48,447 nucleotides of DNA from CAWUIH01 sp963922495 (GTDB lineage Bacteria > Pseudomonadota > Gammaproteobacteria > Coxiellales > Coxiellaceae), in contig CAWUIH010000005.1 of NCBI GenBank assembly GCA_963922495.1, forward strand, positions 1-48,447, in the 5' to 3' direction. The notes beneath the pieces are model-generated. The model was not told the DNA's origin. It saw only the letters and a list, made by a program, of their open reading frames with translations, and made no database searches. This document shows, one piece after another, positions 1 to 8,713 of this stretch (position 1 is the first letter of the stretch; every line of letters begins with the position of its first letter). Made by a program: the position numbers and the translations under genes.

Positions 1-597
1 CTATTATTATTAGGAGTCATTGGAGTTGTGATTGCTATCGTGATTGACGCACTGGCTTATCGCAAAATTGAGACTCAAGACAAACGCCGTCAGCTGCTGG
101 GAATTGTGATCTCAATCATTTTGGGGATACTGATGGGATTTTTCTATCGCTTTTTAGCTCAAGCGATGGGTAAAGATTTAATTAACACCGCTGCAGGGAA
201 ACTAACTCCTTACAGTGCCGCATTTATTTTCTCCGTGGGTCTCGTACTGTCTAACATCGTTTTCAATACTATGATGATGAAAAAACCACTCTCTGGTGAG
301 CCGGTTGCTATTAGTGATTATTTTCGCAACGGTAATTTACGCCTTCATTTAGTGGGAATATTGGGTGGGGTGATATGGGCAATTGGTTTGGTGTTTAATT
401 TGATTGCCGCAGGGCCTGCTGGCTATGCTATTTCCTATGGGTTGGGTCAGGGAGCAACTATGATTGCAGCCTTGTGGGGTGTGTTTATTTGGAAAGAGTT
501 TGACCGTTCGCGGCGATCGTTAACTGGTATGTTGGCTGCGATGTTTATCTTTTATATTATTGGGTTAATTTTGATCATTGCGGCGAGATTGGTTTAA
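1..597 (+). CDS. Ureide-permease-like sugar/nucleoside transporter, C-terminal part (5' end outside window)
   Basis: The reading frame is open from base 1, so the gene starts before the window; only about the last 198 residues are visible. They form a strongly hydrophobic protein with around six membrane helices. The C-terminal stretch (GPAGYAISYGLGQG, then WGVFIWKEF and a polar RSRRS before a last helix) resembles the end of plant ureide permeases and bacterial GRP/RhaT-type DMT transporters. The stop codon shares a base with the start of the ribokinase gene (TAATG), so the two are probably translationally coupled and serve one uptake-and-phosphorylation route, likely for ribose or a nucleoside-derived sugar. 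The substrate is inferred from the neighbour only. A generic drug/metabolite transporter is the alternative. Confidence 0.7.
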   Translation, partial: LLLLGVIGVVIAIVIDALAYRKIETQDKRRQLLGIVISIILGILMGFFYRFLAQAMGKDLINTAAGKLTPYSAAFIFSVGLVLSNIVFNTMMMKKPLSGEPVAISDYFRNGNLRLHLVGILGGVIWAIGLVFNLIAAGPAGYAISYGLGQGATMIAALWGVFIWKEFDRSRRSLTGMLAAMFIFYIIGLILIIAARLV

Positions 598-1529
598 TGA
601 ATGATTACTCTTCTAAGATATTAATAGTTGGTAGTGCGAACACCGATATGATTGTCAATGTTTCTCATATTCCGCAGCCTGGCGAGACAGTATTAGGCGG
701 TAAGTTTTTGACGGCTGCTGGGGGTAAGGGCGCAAATCAGGCGGTTGCCGCAGCGCGTTTAGGTGGTGACGCTGATTTTATGGCCTGTTTGGGCATCGAT
801 AATTTTGGTGATCGTTTGAGTGCTAAATACGTTGTCGATAATATCAACGTCAAGCATATTTTGCGTGATCCCAATCGTCCCACAGGCGTGGCGCTGATTT
901 TTGTGGCAGAAGACGGTGAAAACTCTATTGCTGTCGCTCCAGGCGCGAATGAGCGTTTGACGCCGCGGTACTTGCAGACAAAAAAAGATATTGTTGAGCG
1001 TGCAGCTATTTTGCTATTACAGTTGGAATCCCCACTGGACACGGTTGAGTTGGCAGCAAAAATGGCTTTTGAGGCTGGTAAAAAGGTTATTTTTAATCCC
1101 GCCCCTGCTAAATTACTATCTGATGAATTGCTACGTCACATCACAATCATTACTCCTAATCAGACAGAAACCGAGTTATTGACTGGTATTTACCCCAGTG
1201 ATCAGCTTACAGCAGCAAAAGCCGCAAAGCAGTTGTGTGAGCGTGGTATCAAGACAGTGGTTATCACCATGGGAGAACTTGGCGCATACATTTATTCCGC
1301 AGGTGTCAGTGAAATTCAACCGAGCTTTCAGGTCGATGTTGTTGATACCACCGCCGCGGGTGACACCTTCAACGGTGCGTTAGCCGTTGCGTTGGCAGAG
1401 CAGCAACCGATTCAGCAAGCAGTGCGCTTTGCCAGTGCGGCGGCGGCTTTATCGGTGACTCAATTCGGGGCACAACCGTCGATACCGACTCGCAGCGCTG
1501 TGGATTTATTATTAAAGAGCTCTAGTTAA
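597..1529 (+). CDS. rbsK: Ribokinase (PfkB family)
   Basis: 310 aa, the usual ribokinase length. It phosphorylates D-ribose to ribose 5-phosphate with ATP in the cytosol, feeding the pentose phosphate and nucleotide pools. The N-terminal PfkB signature is present (GSANTD near 12-17, GGKGANQA at 42-49). The C-terminal signature DTTAAGDTFNG spans 250-260, with catalytic base Asp256 in the anion-hole motif. The ATG overlaps the stop of the upstream permease (TAATG), which indicates coupled translation. The DTTAAGD form and the early GGKGANQ motif favour ribokinase over fructokinase or adenosine kinase. Another small sugar or a nucleoside as substrate cannot be excluded. Confidence 0.93.
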   Translation: MNDYSSKILIVGSANTDMIVNVSHIPQPGETVLGGKFLTAAGGKGANQAVAAARLGGDADFMACLGIDNFGDRLSAKYVVDNINVKHILRDPNRPTGVALIFVAEDGENSIAVAPGANERLTPRYLQTKKDIVERAAILLLQLESPLDTVELAAKMAFEAGKKVIFNPAPAKLLSDELLRHITIITPNQTETELLTGIYPSDQLTAAKAAKQLCERGIKTVVITMGELGAYIYSAGVSEIQPSFQVDVVDTTAAGDTFNGALAVALAEQQPIQQAVRFASAAAALSVTQFGAQPSIPTRSAVDLLLKSSS

Positions 1530-1536
1530 TTAAATT

Positions 1537-3300
1537 TTAACGACTAAAAGTCTGGGATTGCTTGTTATCTGCTGCTGATTCAGAAGTTGTTTTTGCAGTG
1601 GCCTTGTCCACATTACCAAAATCCCCAAAACTGACGCGTCTATCAGCTTGGTGAATAATGTCAGCCATTTTTGATGTTTTTACCTTCCGGCCGAATAGAC
1701 TAAAACTATACGTACTTGCTTCAGCATGTTGTGCAACTTTACGCAATTCATTGATAAGTGATTGTATTTGCTGTGGATTTAATTCGTAAGGGAGATCCAC
1801 AATCATCACCATTAATTTCAAAAAGCGATCAAAGCGGTTTGTAGAAGGTGGCTTTTTTCGTGTGGCATATTCGTCGCATAATTTCGACAATGCTTTATAG
1901 GTATATATTTGATAGGGGATAAAGCAGTCAAGAGAATTTAATATAATAGCAAAAATCTTCCAACCTAGCCGTTGAATATTGTCTTCCCCAATTTGTAGAC
2001 CATTATCCTTCGGTTCTCGCAATGTTTCCACCATTGATCGCAACTGTTGCCTACTTGGCTTTGCGCCACAAGCAGCGAGATAAGTAATGATTGCCAATTG
2101 AGGGTTGCACGGTTGATTCTTATGGTGTTCGGAGAATTCCAATTTCGTAACAATTTCTTTGATTCCTGCCTTGGCAATTTTGATTGTAATAATTGCATCG
2201 GTTAGAGCAAGTAATGCCTCATCGAATGGATTGAATAAATCGGTTACCTCAGGATTGGAAAGTTTTAAAAATGGAATTCCCGATTTTCTTGCTTTTTCCA
2301 TTGATGTATTGATTAGGTCGTCTTCATTTTTCGTTTGGGTTGTAAATCCGAGTTCTACTACTCTATCAGAAGAATTTGACGGTGAGGCTAAAGTATTTTT
2401 TGGCTCTGTTATTTTTGAAAAACTGCCAATGATACTTAAATGATCATTATTTGTTTGCTGTTGTAACAGTTGTTGTGATAAAGATTGACACGTTGCGACT
2501 GAATGAAACAGTAGTGTCCAATGATGTTCAATATATTCTAGATATTTTTCTCCCTGGGTTACTGCGTCATTAAATCGTTTTGGAAAATTAGCTACCAAGC
2601 TGTTGAATTTTTTAGTGACTTGATCGGTCATTGCTAGACGCTCTGCTTCCGAGAGAAGTAATGAATCGATGTAACTGTAGGCCGGATGATCGGAGGTTAT
2701 TTCTAATTTTTCGAGTTTATGTGCGTCGGCTAATTGCTCAACGGCAGTTAATGTGAAGCCCTCGCGAGAGCCCTTCCCTAAGAATTTATTGTAAGCAGCT
2801 TTCATAATATCTATGTATAACGCGAAGAGGACAACCTTCAGATGTTCCATAAGAAGGTCACTTCGAGATTTTTGTAGCGCATGAATTTTATCGATTTGAA
2901 CTGCGGTTCGAGAAGGCCCAAGCTGCTGCGCTAATGTCTCTAGATTACCATCTTTTATCGCTGATTTGATGTCTTCGACTGATGATTTTAAGTCGGCTGA
3001 TTTTTTGTCTTTATCTATCTCTTTATTTGTCTTGGATATTGGGAAACGCCGCTTCGTATAATCAAGACCTTGTAGTGGATTAGCTAACTTTTTGATATCA
3101 TCTTGCCGCTGTTGGAGTGCCTTTTGTTTCGACTCCTCATCTAATTTAAATTTTTCTAATTTCAACAATGAAACTTTTTCCCCCTCAATACCAATCGGCC
3201 ATAAAAAACCTAAAAAGCGTTCAGGAGAGCCCATGAATTGTTCAAACGGTGATAATTTTTGAAATTGTTCTCGTTTGCTATCGGATGCTTGGCGGCTCAT
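1537..3300 (-). CDS. Orphan 587-aa soluble protein, possible host-interaction protein
   Basis: I do not recognise a family. The protein is 587 aa, hydrophilic, mostly helical in appearance, with no signal peptide or membrane helix. The first 130 residues are rich in Lys, Asp, Glu and Gln with heptad-like stretches, suggesting coiled coil. The last 30 residues are polar (Ser, Thr, Asp, Gln) and look disordered. It starts with ATG preceded by a TGAGGAA ribosome-binding site. It converges on rbsK with only 7 bp between stops. Large orphan proteins with coiled coils and polar tails are common among Dot/Icm effectors of Legionellales, but nothing here proves secretion, so the effector idea is inference only. 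Confidence 0.75.
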   Translation of the reverse strand: MSRQASDSKREQFQKLSPFEQFMGSPERFLGFLWPIGIEGEKVSLLKLEKFKLDEESKQKALQQRQDDIKKLANPLQGLDYTKRRFPISKTNKEIDKDKKSADLKSSVEDIKSAIKDGNLETLAQQLGPSRTAVQIDKIHALQKSRSDLLMEHLKVVLFALYIDIMKAAYNKFLGKGSREGFTLTAVEQLADAHKLEKLEITSDHPAYSYIDSLLLSEAERLAMTDQVTKKFNSLVANFPKRFNDAVTQGEKYLEYIEHHWTLLFHSVATCQSLSQQLLQQQTNNDHLSIIGSFSKITEPKNTLASPSNSSDRVVELGFTTQTKNEDDLINTSMEKARKSGIPFLKLSNPEVTDLFNPFDEALLALTDAIITIKIAKAGIKEIVTKLEFSEHHKNQPCNPQLAIITYLAACGAKPSRQQLRSMVETLREPKDNGLQIGEDNIQRLGWKIFAIILNSLDCFIPYQIYTYKALSKLCDEYATRKKPPSTNRFDRFLKLMVMIVDLPYELNPQQIQSLINELRKVAQHAEASTYSFSLFGRKVKTSKMADIIHQADRRVSFGDFGNVDKATAKTTSESAADNKQSQTFSR

Positions 3301-3416
3301 GGTATTCCTCAGGGATTAAAACGCTTGTTATCTTTCAGATGATAGTGAATTTTTAGACAAATTACACTTAACATGCCATTAAATAAATTTTTCTATCTCA
3401 ATTAAACTGAATAGAG

Positions 3417-3446
3417 ATTATACGGTTAGCGCTTTTAAACTTACCA
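3417..3446 (-). promoter_or_regulatory. Candidate promoter of the 587-aa orphan gene
   Basis: On the minus strand a perfect TATAAT lies at 3422-3417. The best -35 is a weak TGGTAA at 3446-3441 with an 18-bp spacer. Transcription from here would give an AT-rich leader of roughly 110 nt before the ATG at 3300. Only the -10 is strong. Confidence 0.3.
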
Positions 3447-3603
3447 TTTTAAAACGTTCTCTGACAGCATTGGCTTGTGCATTTAAATATTTTTTTATGA
3501 AATTCTTTTATATATTTGTTTGGTAATTTCTGATATTAAATAAATATGAATATAACTTTCAGGAGAATAGTAGCGATAAAGCTTTAACAAAATAAGTAGG
3601 TAG

Positions 3604-3627
3604 GAGGGTGGGGTAGGGTCCACCCTC
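3604..3627 (-). terminator. Terminator-like hairpin after the H1-like gene
   Basis: A perfect 8-bp GC-rich stem (GAGGGTGG pairing with CCACCCTC) with an 8-nt loop lies 10 bases past the stop of the H1-like gene. There is no clean U-tract after it on the minus strand, so it is either an atypical intrinsic terminator or an mRNA-stabilising hairpin. Confidence 0.45.
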
Positions 3628-3637
3628 ATTAGAAAAG

Positions 3638-3907
3638 CTAAGCGACTTTACGTGGGCGACCGCGGCGTTTGGCTTGATGAGTGTGTTTCGCGGCCGTGCG
3701 AGGTTTCGTTGATAGTGGCTTGCGTTTAGCAGGGCGACCTACTTTTTTAGCTGTTTTGCGAGTTGCTTTTTTGGTTGTCGCCTTTTTCTTTTTAGCAGCG
3801 GCTTTCTTGGTGGCAACAGTCAATGCTTTTTCTGCCTTTTTAAGGCGCGATTTGATTTTTTGTACCCGTTGTTCGGCAGCAACGAGACTTTTGGGTTTAA
3901 TTGGCAT
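3638..3907 (-). CDS. Histone H1-like, AT-hook DNA-binding protein
   Basis: 89 aa, extremely basic. Residues 7-35 form a likely helix with alternating charges; 34-55 is an Ala/Lys/Thr-rich H1-like tail (AKKAAAKKKKATTKKA). Two AT-hook cores follow: GRPAKRK at 57-63 and RRGRPRK at 81-87. AT-hooks bind the minor groove of AT-rich DNA, and H1-like tails coat DNA non-specifically, so a nucleoid-condensing role is likely. Comparable lysine-rich histone-like proteins occur in Coxiella, Chlamydia and other intracellular bacteria. A good AAGGAAG ribosome-binding site precedes the ATG. The gene stands alone, followed by a GC-rich hairpin. Confidence 0.85.
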   Translation of the reverse strand: MPIKPKSLVAAEQRVQKIKSRLKKAEKALTVATKKAAAKKKKATTKKATRKTAKKVGRPAKRKPLSTKPRTAAKHTHQAKRRGRPRKVA

Positions 3908-4094
3908 GGTTCTTCCTTGTGGTGGTTAATAATAAATAATTAAAGCACATATGAGATATTTTTCCACTCAATAGGATTCAAACCCATTGATTTTGGATGC
4001 TTTTTTGTGTGAAATTAAAGGCTTAATCAAATCTCTCGCTTAGATTTTGCGGTAACGCATTGAATGTATTGTATTTGTGGCGTAGCTATTTGGC

Positions 4095-4706
4095 TCACCC
4101 TGAGGTGGGCCCAGCAGCAAGTCTGACATAGTGATCTGAACTATGTTTATCGCACTTAGCTCGAGGGAAAAACCCGAGAAATCCATTTTTCGAATATGTA
4201 TTCTTCGTGGCGGTTTTTGGTCTGCCATTCAGTTTTGTTGGGTTTTTTGGCATTTCTTTGTGCATTTTTTGATAAGCATTGATATAACTTATTTTGGCTT
4301 GTTGGTTTGTTTTGTCAGACTGGAACCATTTCGATATATCACTGTGAATTAATGCACTGTTAGGGACCAAAGCGGCGATGTATCCAAGACTGACGCAATT
4401 ATCTGCATTGCATGAGATTTCGACAAGAGATTTTAAAACTTGAGGTTGTGTAATAAACTTTGGATTTTGACTAAGTATCCAAAAAACCACTGAATTTCGT
4501 GACTTGGTAATTGCATATTTAACCACTTCAGGTTCGATAAGCTCTTTATTCTTAGTTAGGTTCCCAATAACTTTATCTTGTTCATTAGAACTTATTAATT
4601 TGTATATTTCTGTTTGTGTGTTAATTATTTTTTCTTCTCTATCGATTGCTCGTTGTAAACCTGTTTCGTTGAGTCTTATGTATTTCTGTTCCACTGAATT
4701 CTCCAA
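4095..4706 (-). CDS. Orphan 203-aa protein
   Basis: No recognised family. The protein is soluble with no signal peptide. Residues 10-110 look all-helical, with short hydrophobic helices separated by polar loops (VVKYAITKS, VVFWILSQNP, VLKSLVEIS), vaguely like a HEAT or ankyrin solenoid. The tail is basic and Pro/Thr-rich. Codon use is AT-rich like its surroundings. It is isolated: 187 bp separate it from the H1-like gene and 168 bp from the TPR gene upstream. A lineage-specific or host-interaction protein is possible but unproven. Confidence 0.55.
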   Translation of the reverse strand: MENSVEQKYIRLNETGLQRAIDREEKIINTQTEIYKLISSNEQDKVIGNLTKNKELIEPEVVKYAITKSRNSVVFWILSQNPKFITQPQVLKSLVEISCNADNCVSLGYIAALVPNSALIHSDISKWFQSDKTNQQAKISYINAYQKMHKEMPKNPTKLNGRPKTATKNTYSKNGFLGFFPRAKCDKHSSDHYVRLAAGPTSG

Positions 4707-4874
4707 AATAATTTAATTAAATCATTTAGTCACTATACCAAATCTTGATTGGTATGGAATCAGTTATATAAAAAATTTGCAACTGACGCAGTTGCGAAAT
4801 TTAACTTAATTTTAAGGGTAGTGAATTATGATTGCGAAAAAACAATATTTTTAATATTTGAGCATTTCTTTCAA

Positions 4875-6560
4875 TCAACGGGTTAACACGATTAAATAAC
4901 CGTTGACGGGTTGGTTACGTTGCTGGCGTAGAATAATATTGTCAAACCGTTGTATGGTAAATTGATGCGCGGTAATTAACGTGTTGAGATAATTTTTACT
5001 GTGGGCGTAGCGAATGGTTTGTTGCAGTGTAAATGGTGCTTGATTGGTTGCCTCAACGGTGAAGGCAAAATAACCCCCTATTCTAAGAGCGCATTTGACT
5101 TGCTGAAAGATACTGTCCAGCTCACCGATATATGTGAATACATCTGCAGCAATCATTAAATCGAATTGTTTGCATACAGATAAATATGGTTGAATCATAC
5201 TGTGATGTAATTCGTTGTAAATTCCTTTTTGTGTCGCGATTTCCAGCATGGCTGCTGAAGCATCAACGCCAATCATTTCGACAGCAAAATCCTTGAAGTA
5301 TTCGCCACACAGTCCAGTGCCACAGCCTAAATCCAAAATACGCCATTGTGGATTTTCTAGGTTTGCTTCAGTGTCGACCGCTTGAAACAGTAGCTGTGGT
5401 ACGCGGTATTGCAAATGTATCGTCAAGTGTTGTTCGTAGTAATTGGCATATTGGTCAAATAAGTGACTAATGTATTCTTTAGGAGCATTGCTTGGTGTTG
5501 TAGAGCCTTGCAACGCCATTAAAATATGCTGAATTTCTTTATTCTCAGGATCAACCGCTAACGCCTGTTGGTAATGCGTGATCGCTTGTGCTTGATCGTT
5601 AAGTTTTAGATAAATGGCGGCGATGTTCAGGTGTGATTCAATATCCGAAGGTTGATATTTCAGTGCCTCGGATAAATAGTCTATGGCATCACGGTGGCGC
5701 TCTTGATACATGTAAAGCACACCAATATTGTAGTAAGTATCGCGGTTTGGATTGATATTTAATTGCTGATGATAATGTATTAATGCTTGCTTTAATTCAC
5801 CTTTTTGCAGTAGAGCCGTTGCAAGGTGATATTGTGCGTTTTCGTGTTTGGGTGCTAGGGCGATGGTGGTTTCAAAATGTGAGATGGCAGCATCGTATTG
5901 TTTTAGTTTGAGATAAGCGAGGCCACAGTCGTGCTGAGTTGCGGCATCCTCAGAATTGAAGCGTAAGCGTTTGCGATAATAATTGACAGCTGCATTGTAT
6001 TTTTTTTGAAAAACGAGAATATGTGCAAGCTGACTTAATGCTTTGCGATGGTAAGGTTGTAGTTTGATAACTCGTTCTAGCTCCTGGATGGCATGCACAT
6101 AGTCTTCTTGCTGGGCGAGTAGTCGCGCAAGATTAAAATGTGCATCAGCAAAATCCGGCGATAGGTGTATTGCTTTGCGATATGCTGTAATAGCTTTTTC
6201 ATAAAACCCTTGACGATAAAAGCCGTTGCCTAAATTGTTATAAGCGACAGCATAGTGAGGATCGATTTTAATAGCGTAATCGTAGCTAACAATGGCTTTT
6301 CTAAGTTGGTCTGAGTGGGCTAAGATATTGCCTTTGCTGTTGTGATAGGTGGCATTGCGTGGATCGATTGTCAGTGCTTTTTCAATAAAATCGACCGCTT
6401 GAGATTTTTTTCCGAGCTGGGCATAAATAACCGCGACTCCGTGAAGTGCCTCACCGAGTTGCGGATCTTCTCGTAGCATCTGTTGATAAAGTTCAAGTGC
6501 TTCTCGTAGTTTCCCTTGTTGGTAAAGGCACTGAGCTTGCTGTAGTTGTCTGTTTATCAT
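4875..6560 (-). CDS. TPR-repeat protein with C-terminal SAM-dependent methyltransferase
   Basis: 561 aa in two parts. Residues 1 to about 350 are around ten tandem tetratricopeptide repeats (recurrent AxxxYxxA and LxxxPxxAxxHxNLA-like units), a protein-interaction scaffold. Residues 375-561 are a class I methyltransferase: motif I DLGCGTG at 410-416, the acidic residue after strand 2 in GVDAS, and a motif IV region DLMIAADVFTYIG. No membrane segment is seen. The target is unknown. The ATG overlaps the 3' end of mltB by 68 bp in another frame; the first TPR begins immediately after it, which supports this start. It ends the rsfS-mltB operon, where many gammaproteobacteria have rlpA and dacA. 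Confidence 0.85.
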   Translation of the reverse strand: MINRQLQQAQCLYQQGKLREALELYQQMLREDPQLGEALHGVAVIYAQLGKKSQAVDFIEKALTIDPRNATYHNSKGNILAHSDQLRKAIVSYDYAIKIDPHYAVAYNNLGNGFYRQGFYEKAITAYRKAIHLSPDFADAHFNLARLLAQQEDYVHAIQELERVIKLQPYHRKALSQLAHILVFQKKYNAAVNYYRKRLRFNSEDAATQHDCGLAYLKLKQYDAAISHFETTIALAPKHENAQYHLATALLQKGELKQALIHYHQQLNINPNRDTYYNIGVLYMYQERHRDAIDYLSEALKYQPSDIESHLNIAAIYLKLNDQAQAITHYQQALAVDPENKEIQHILMALQGSTTPSNAPKEYISHLFDQYANYYEQHLTIHLQYRVPQLLFQAVDTEANLENPQWRILDLGCGTGLCGEYFKDFAVEMIGVDASAAMLEIATQKGIYNELHHSMIQPYLSVCKQFDLMIAADVFTYIGELDSIFQQVKCALRIGGYFAFTVEATNQAPFTLQQTIRYAHSKNYLNTLITAHQFTIQRFDNIILRQQRNQPVNGYLIVLTR

Positions 6561-7551
6561 GTAATTTTCGAACGGCTTGTGCTAATTGATAGACGGCCAT
6601 GGCATAATTTATGCGTGGATTGTAACACATAATGGCGTAGAAATTTTTAAAGCCAAGCCAATAATCTTTAGAAGTTTGGTTGTCAAGATAGAATAGCGCA
6701 GCTTTCTGTTTGATTTTCATGTTGTTATCTATTTTAATTCCTAATCGTTTCATATCCTTGGGTCGAATGTGAGGAATAATGTCATGATGTGCGTTGCTGG
6801 TGTGCGATGGTTTGGTGAGATGTGCATGCAATGCCACTGGCGCTTGCGGTTGCCAGCCATTTTGTTTGAGAAAGTTTGCAATACTGACGATGACATCGTC
6901 TCTATTATGAAATAGATCGCTGCGAGCAGCTTTTTGGTAACTTATTGCATATTGAAGATAGTTATTGGGCATGAATTGAGGAATACCTAATGCACCAGCA
7001 TAAGAGCTTTTTAAACTAGTGATGTCAAATTTATATTGACGAGCTAATAAAAACAGCCCAACTAGTTGCGATTTAAAAAAATGGTTGGGTCGATCATGGT
7101 AAAATGCTAACGTGTACAAAGTATTTAACGCCGAAAATTTTCCCTGCAGTTTTCCATATTTGGTTTCTACTCCAGCAATAGCAACAATAAATGCAGGATC
7201 AACGCCAAATTTTTGTTGTGCGAATTTTAATTCCTTGTCATATTTTTTCCAAAACAGCACCCCATTTTTAATTCTTTGTCTTTTTAAAAAAATACGTTTG
7301 TATTTTTTCCAGGGTAGTTTTTCTGCCGGGCGTGTAATCAACTTGATGATTTTAGGATTATATTTGGCGTGATTTAATGCCATGTTTATTTCATTGTTAT
7401 GAAAATTATATTTTTTTACCATATAAGCAATAAAATCTTTTTTATTTTGAGATAACAAATGTGCATTTTCCCCAAGTGGGGCACCAACAGCTATTGCACT
7501 GTAAGCAAGAGCTGACCATAAGAAACTGTGTTTTGAAAAGATCTTGTGCAT
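6493..7551 (-). CDS. mltB: Lytic murein transglycosylase B
   Basis: 352 aa. It cleaves the MurNAc-GlcNAc bond of peptidoglycan to give 1,6-anhydro ends in the periplasm. A Sec signal peptide covers about residues 1-23; no lipobox cysteine is seen, so it is a soluble or loosely attached form rather than the lipoprotein of E. coli. Catalytic Glu129 sits in GVETKYG (128-133), and the family motif GALGIPQFMP spans 186-195. The gene follows rodA with a 22-bp gap and overlaps the TPR-methyltransferase gene by 68 bp. The last 20 or so residues, encoded in the overlap, are polar and not needed for the fold. Confidence 0.93.
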   Translation of the reverse strand: MHKIFSKHSFLWSALAYSAIAVGAPLGENAHLLSQNKKDFIAYMVKKYNFHNNEINMALNHAKYNPKIIKLITRPAEKLPWKKYKRIFLKRQRIKNGVLFWKKYDKELKFAQQKFGVDPAFIVAIAGVETKYGKLQGKFSALNTLYTLAFYHDRPNHFFKSQLVGLFLLARQYKFDITSLKSSYAGALGIPQFMPNNYLQYAISYQKAARSDLFHNRDDVIVSIANFLKQNGWQPQAPVALHAHLTKPSHTSNAHHDIIPHIRPKDMKRLGIKIDNNMKIKQKAALFYLDNQTSKDYWLGFKNFYAIMCYNPRINYAMAVYQLAQAVRKLHDKQTTTASSVPLPTRETTRST

Positions 7552-7573
7552 ATTTTTCTATCCCTTGTTTGAT

Positions 7574-8713
7574 TTAGGTTGACCACAATTTTCGATGCGT
7601 TTGAATTGACATAATGATGCCGAAGCTAGCCATGGTAGTTACGATGGCACTACCACCATAACTCACTAGTGGTAATGGTATTCCAACTACAGGGAGAATA
7701 CCGATAACCATGCTAATATTCACGAATGTTGAAAGGATAAAGGTTAATGTTAAGCTGCCTCCTAGCAAACGTGTAAACGTGTCTTGTGCTTGATAGCTGA
7801 TGATAAGAGAACGTGCGAACACCATTAACAGAATGGTTATTAATAGCATGCAACCGATTAAGCCTGTTTCTTCCCCATTGACTGCAAAGATGAAATCGGT
7901 GGCGTGCGCAGGAAGAAATTGTAAATGTGATTGTGTGCCATGCAGCCAGCCTTTACCAAAGATCCCTCCGGAGCCTAAGGCAATTTTGGATTGTATAATA
8001 TGATATCCACTTCCCAGTGGATCACGCTCTGGATTCAGAAAAGTTAATACCCGTTCTCTTTGATAAGTATGCATAAAATGCCACAAGATGGGGGTTGATG
8101 CAGCACCAACCGATAGTAAAGCAATAATCAAACGCCATTGCATTCCGGCTAAAAACAATACCCAGACGCCCGAAGCGGAAATAATAATCGCTGTACCAAG
8201 GTCGGGCTGTTTTGCTACTAATAATACTGGAAAAATTAGAATAATACCCGATGTCATTAAAGTAAAGATTTTGGGAGGGAGGGATTTATTACTAAAAAAA
8301 TAGGCAAGCATCATTGGCATTGCCAATTTCATCATTTCTGAAGGTTGTAATTGAAAAAAACCTAGTTCTAACCAGCGACGAGCACCTTTATCCACTTTAC
8401 CGATTATCAGTACAGCAATAAGCAAAGAAACCGTTATGGTAAATAGCCATGGTGCCCATTGATGGTAGCGTTTCGGTGATATCCAGGCAAAAGTGATCAT
8501 CACAGCAAAACCCACTAACAGCCGCAGTATTTGGCGATCCATCATGTGAAGGTTGCGATTGCTGGCGCTATACAAAATAAATAACCCAGCTGCTACTAAA
8601 CTGAATAATGCTAAGCACAATAAACCATCAATATGAAATCCTTGCAAACTACGACGTAAAAAGCGCACTTTAATAGGTCTGAGTGATACAACACTTTTCA
8701 AAAAACTAATCAT
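7574..8713 (-). CDS. rodA: Rod-shape SEDS peptidoglycan glycosyltransferase RodA
   Basis: 379 aa with about ten membrane helices. RodA polymerises lipid II into glycan strands in the elongasome and works as a pair with PBP2. SEDS signatures are present: QPSEMMKL at 123-130, AKQPDLGTA at 167-175, the catalytic-type Asp273 in ATDFIFAV, and the C-terminal PLVSYGGS motif. Its start overlaps the end of mrdA by 8 bp, as expected for a coupled complex. RodA rather than FtsW is supported by the mrdA partner and by the mltB/rlmH/rsfS context. Confidence 0.96.
   Translation of the reverse strand: MISFLKSVVSLRPIKVRFLRRSLQGFHIDGLLCLALFSLVAAGLFILYSASNRNLHMMDRQILRLLVGFAVMITFAWISPKRYHQWAPWLFTITVSLLIAVLIIGKVDKGARRWLELGFFQLQPSEMMKLAMPMMLAYFFSNKSLPPKIFTLMTSGIILIFPVLLVAKQPDLGTAIIISASGVWVLFLAGMQWRLIIALLSVGAASTPILWHFMHTYQRERVLTFLNPERDPLGSGYHIIQSKIALGSGGIFGKGWLHGTQSHLQFLPAHATDFIFAVNGEETGLIGCMLLITILLMVFARSLIISYQAQDTFTRLLGGSLTLTFILSTFVNISMVIGILPVVGIPLPLVSYGGSAIVTTMASFGIIMSIQTHRKLWST

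Larger units (their letters stand above)
3301..3637. other. AT-rich intergenic region
   Basis: 337 bases without a convincing gene, between the H1-like gene and the 587-aa gene, which both read leftward. It holds a candidate promoter for the 587-aa gene (perfect -10 at 3417-3422) and the terminator-like hairpin of the H1-like gene (3604-3627). The rest is plain AT-rich sequence. Confidence 0.6.

Noticed and set aside
4040..4228. A 62-codon minus-strand frame starting MADQKPPRR and overlapping the end of the 203-aa gene
   Set aside because: It runs in another frame inside and beyond the end of a longer gene, has no ribosome-binding site and shows no recognisable features.
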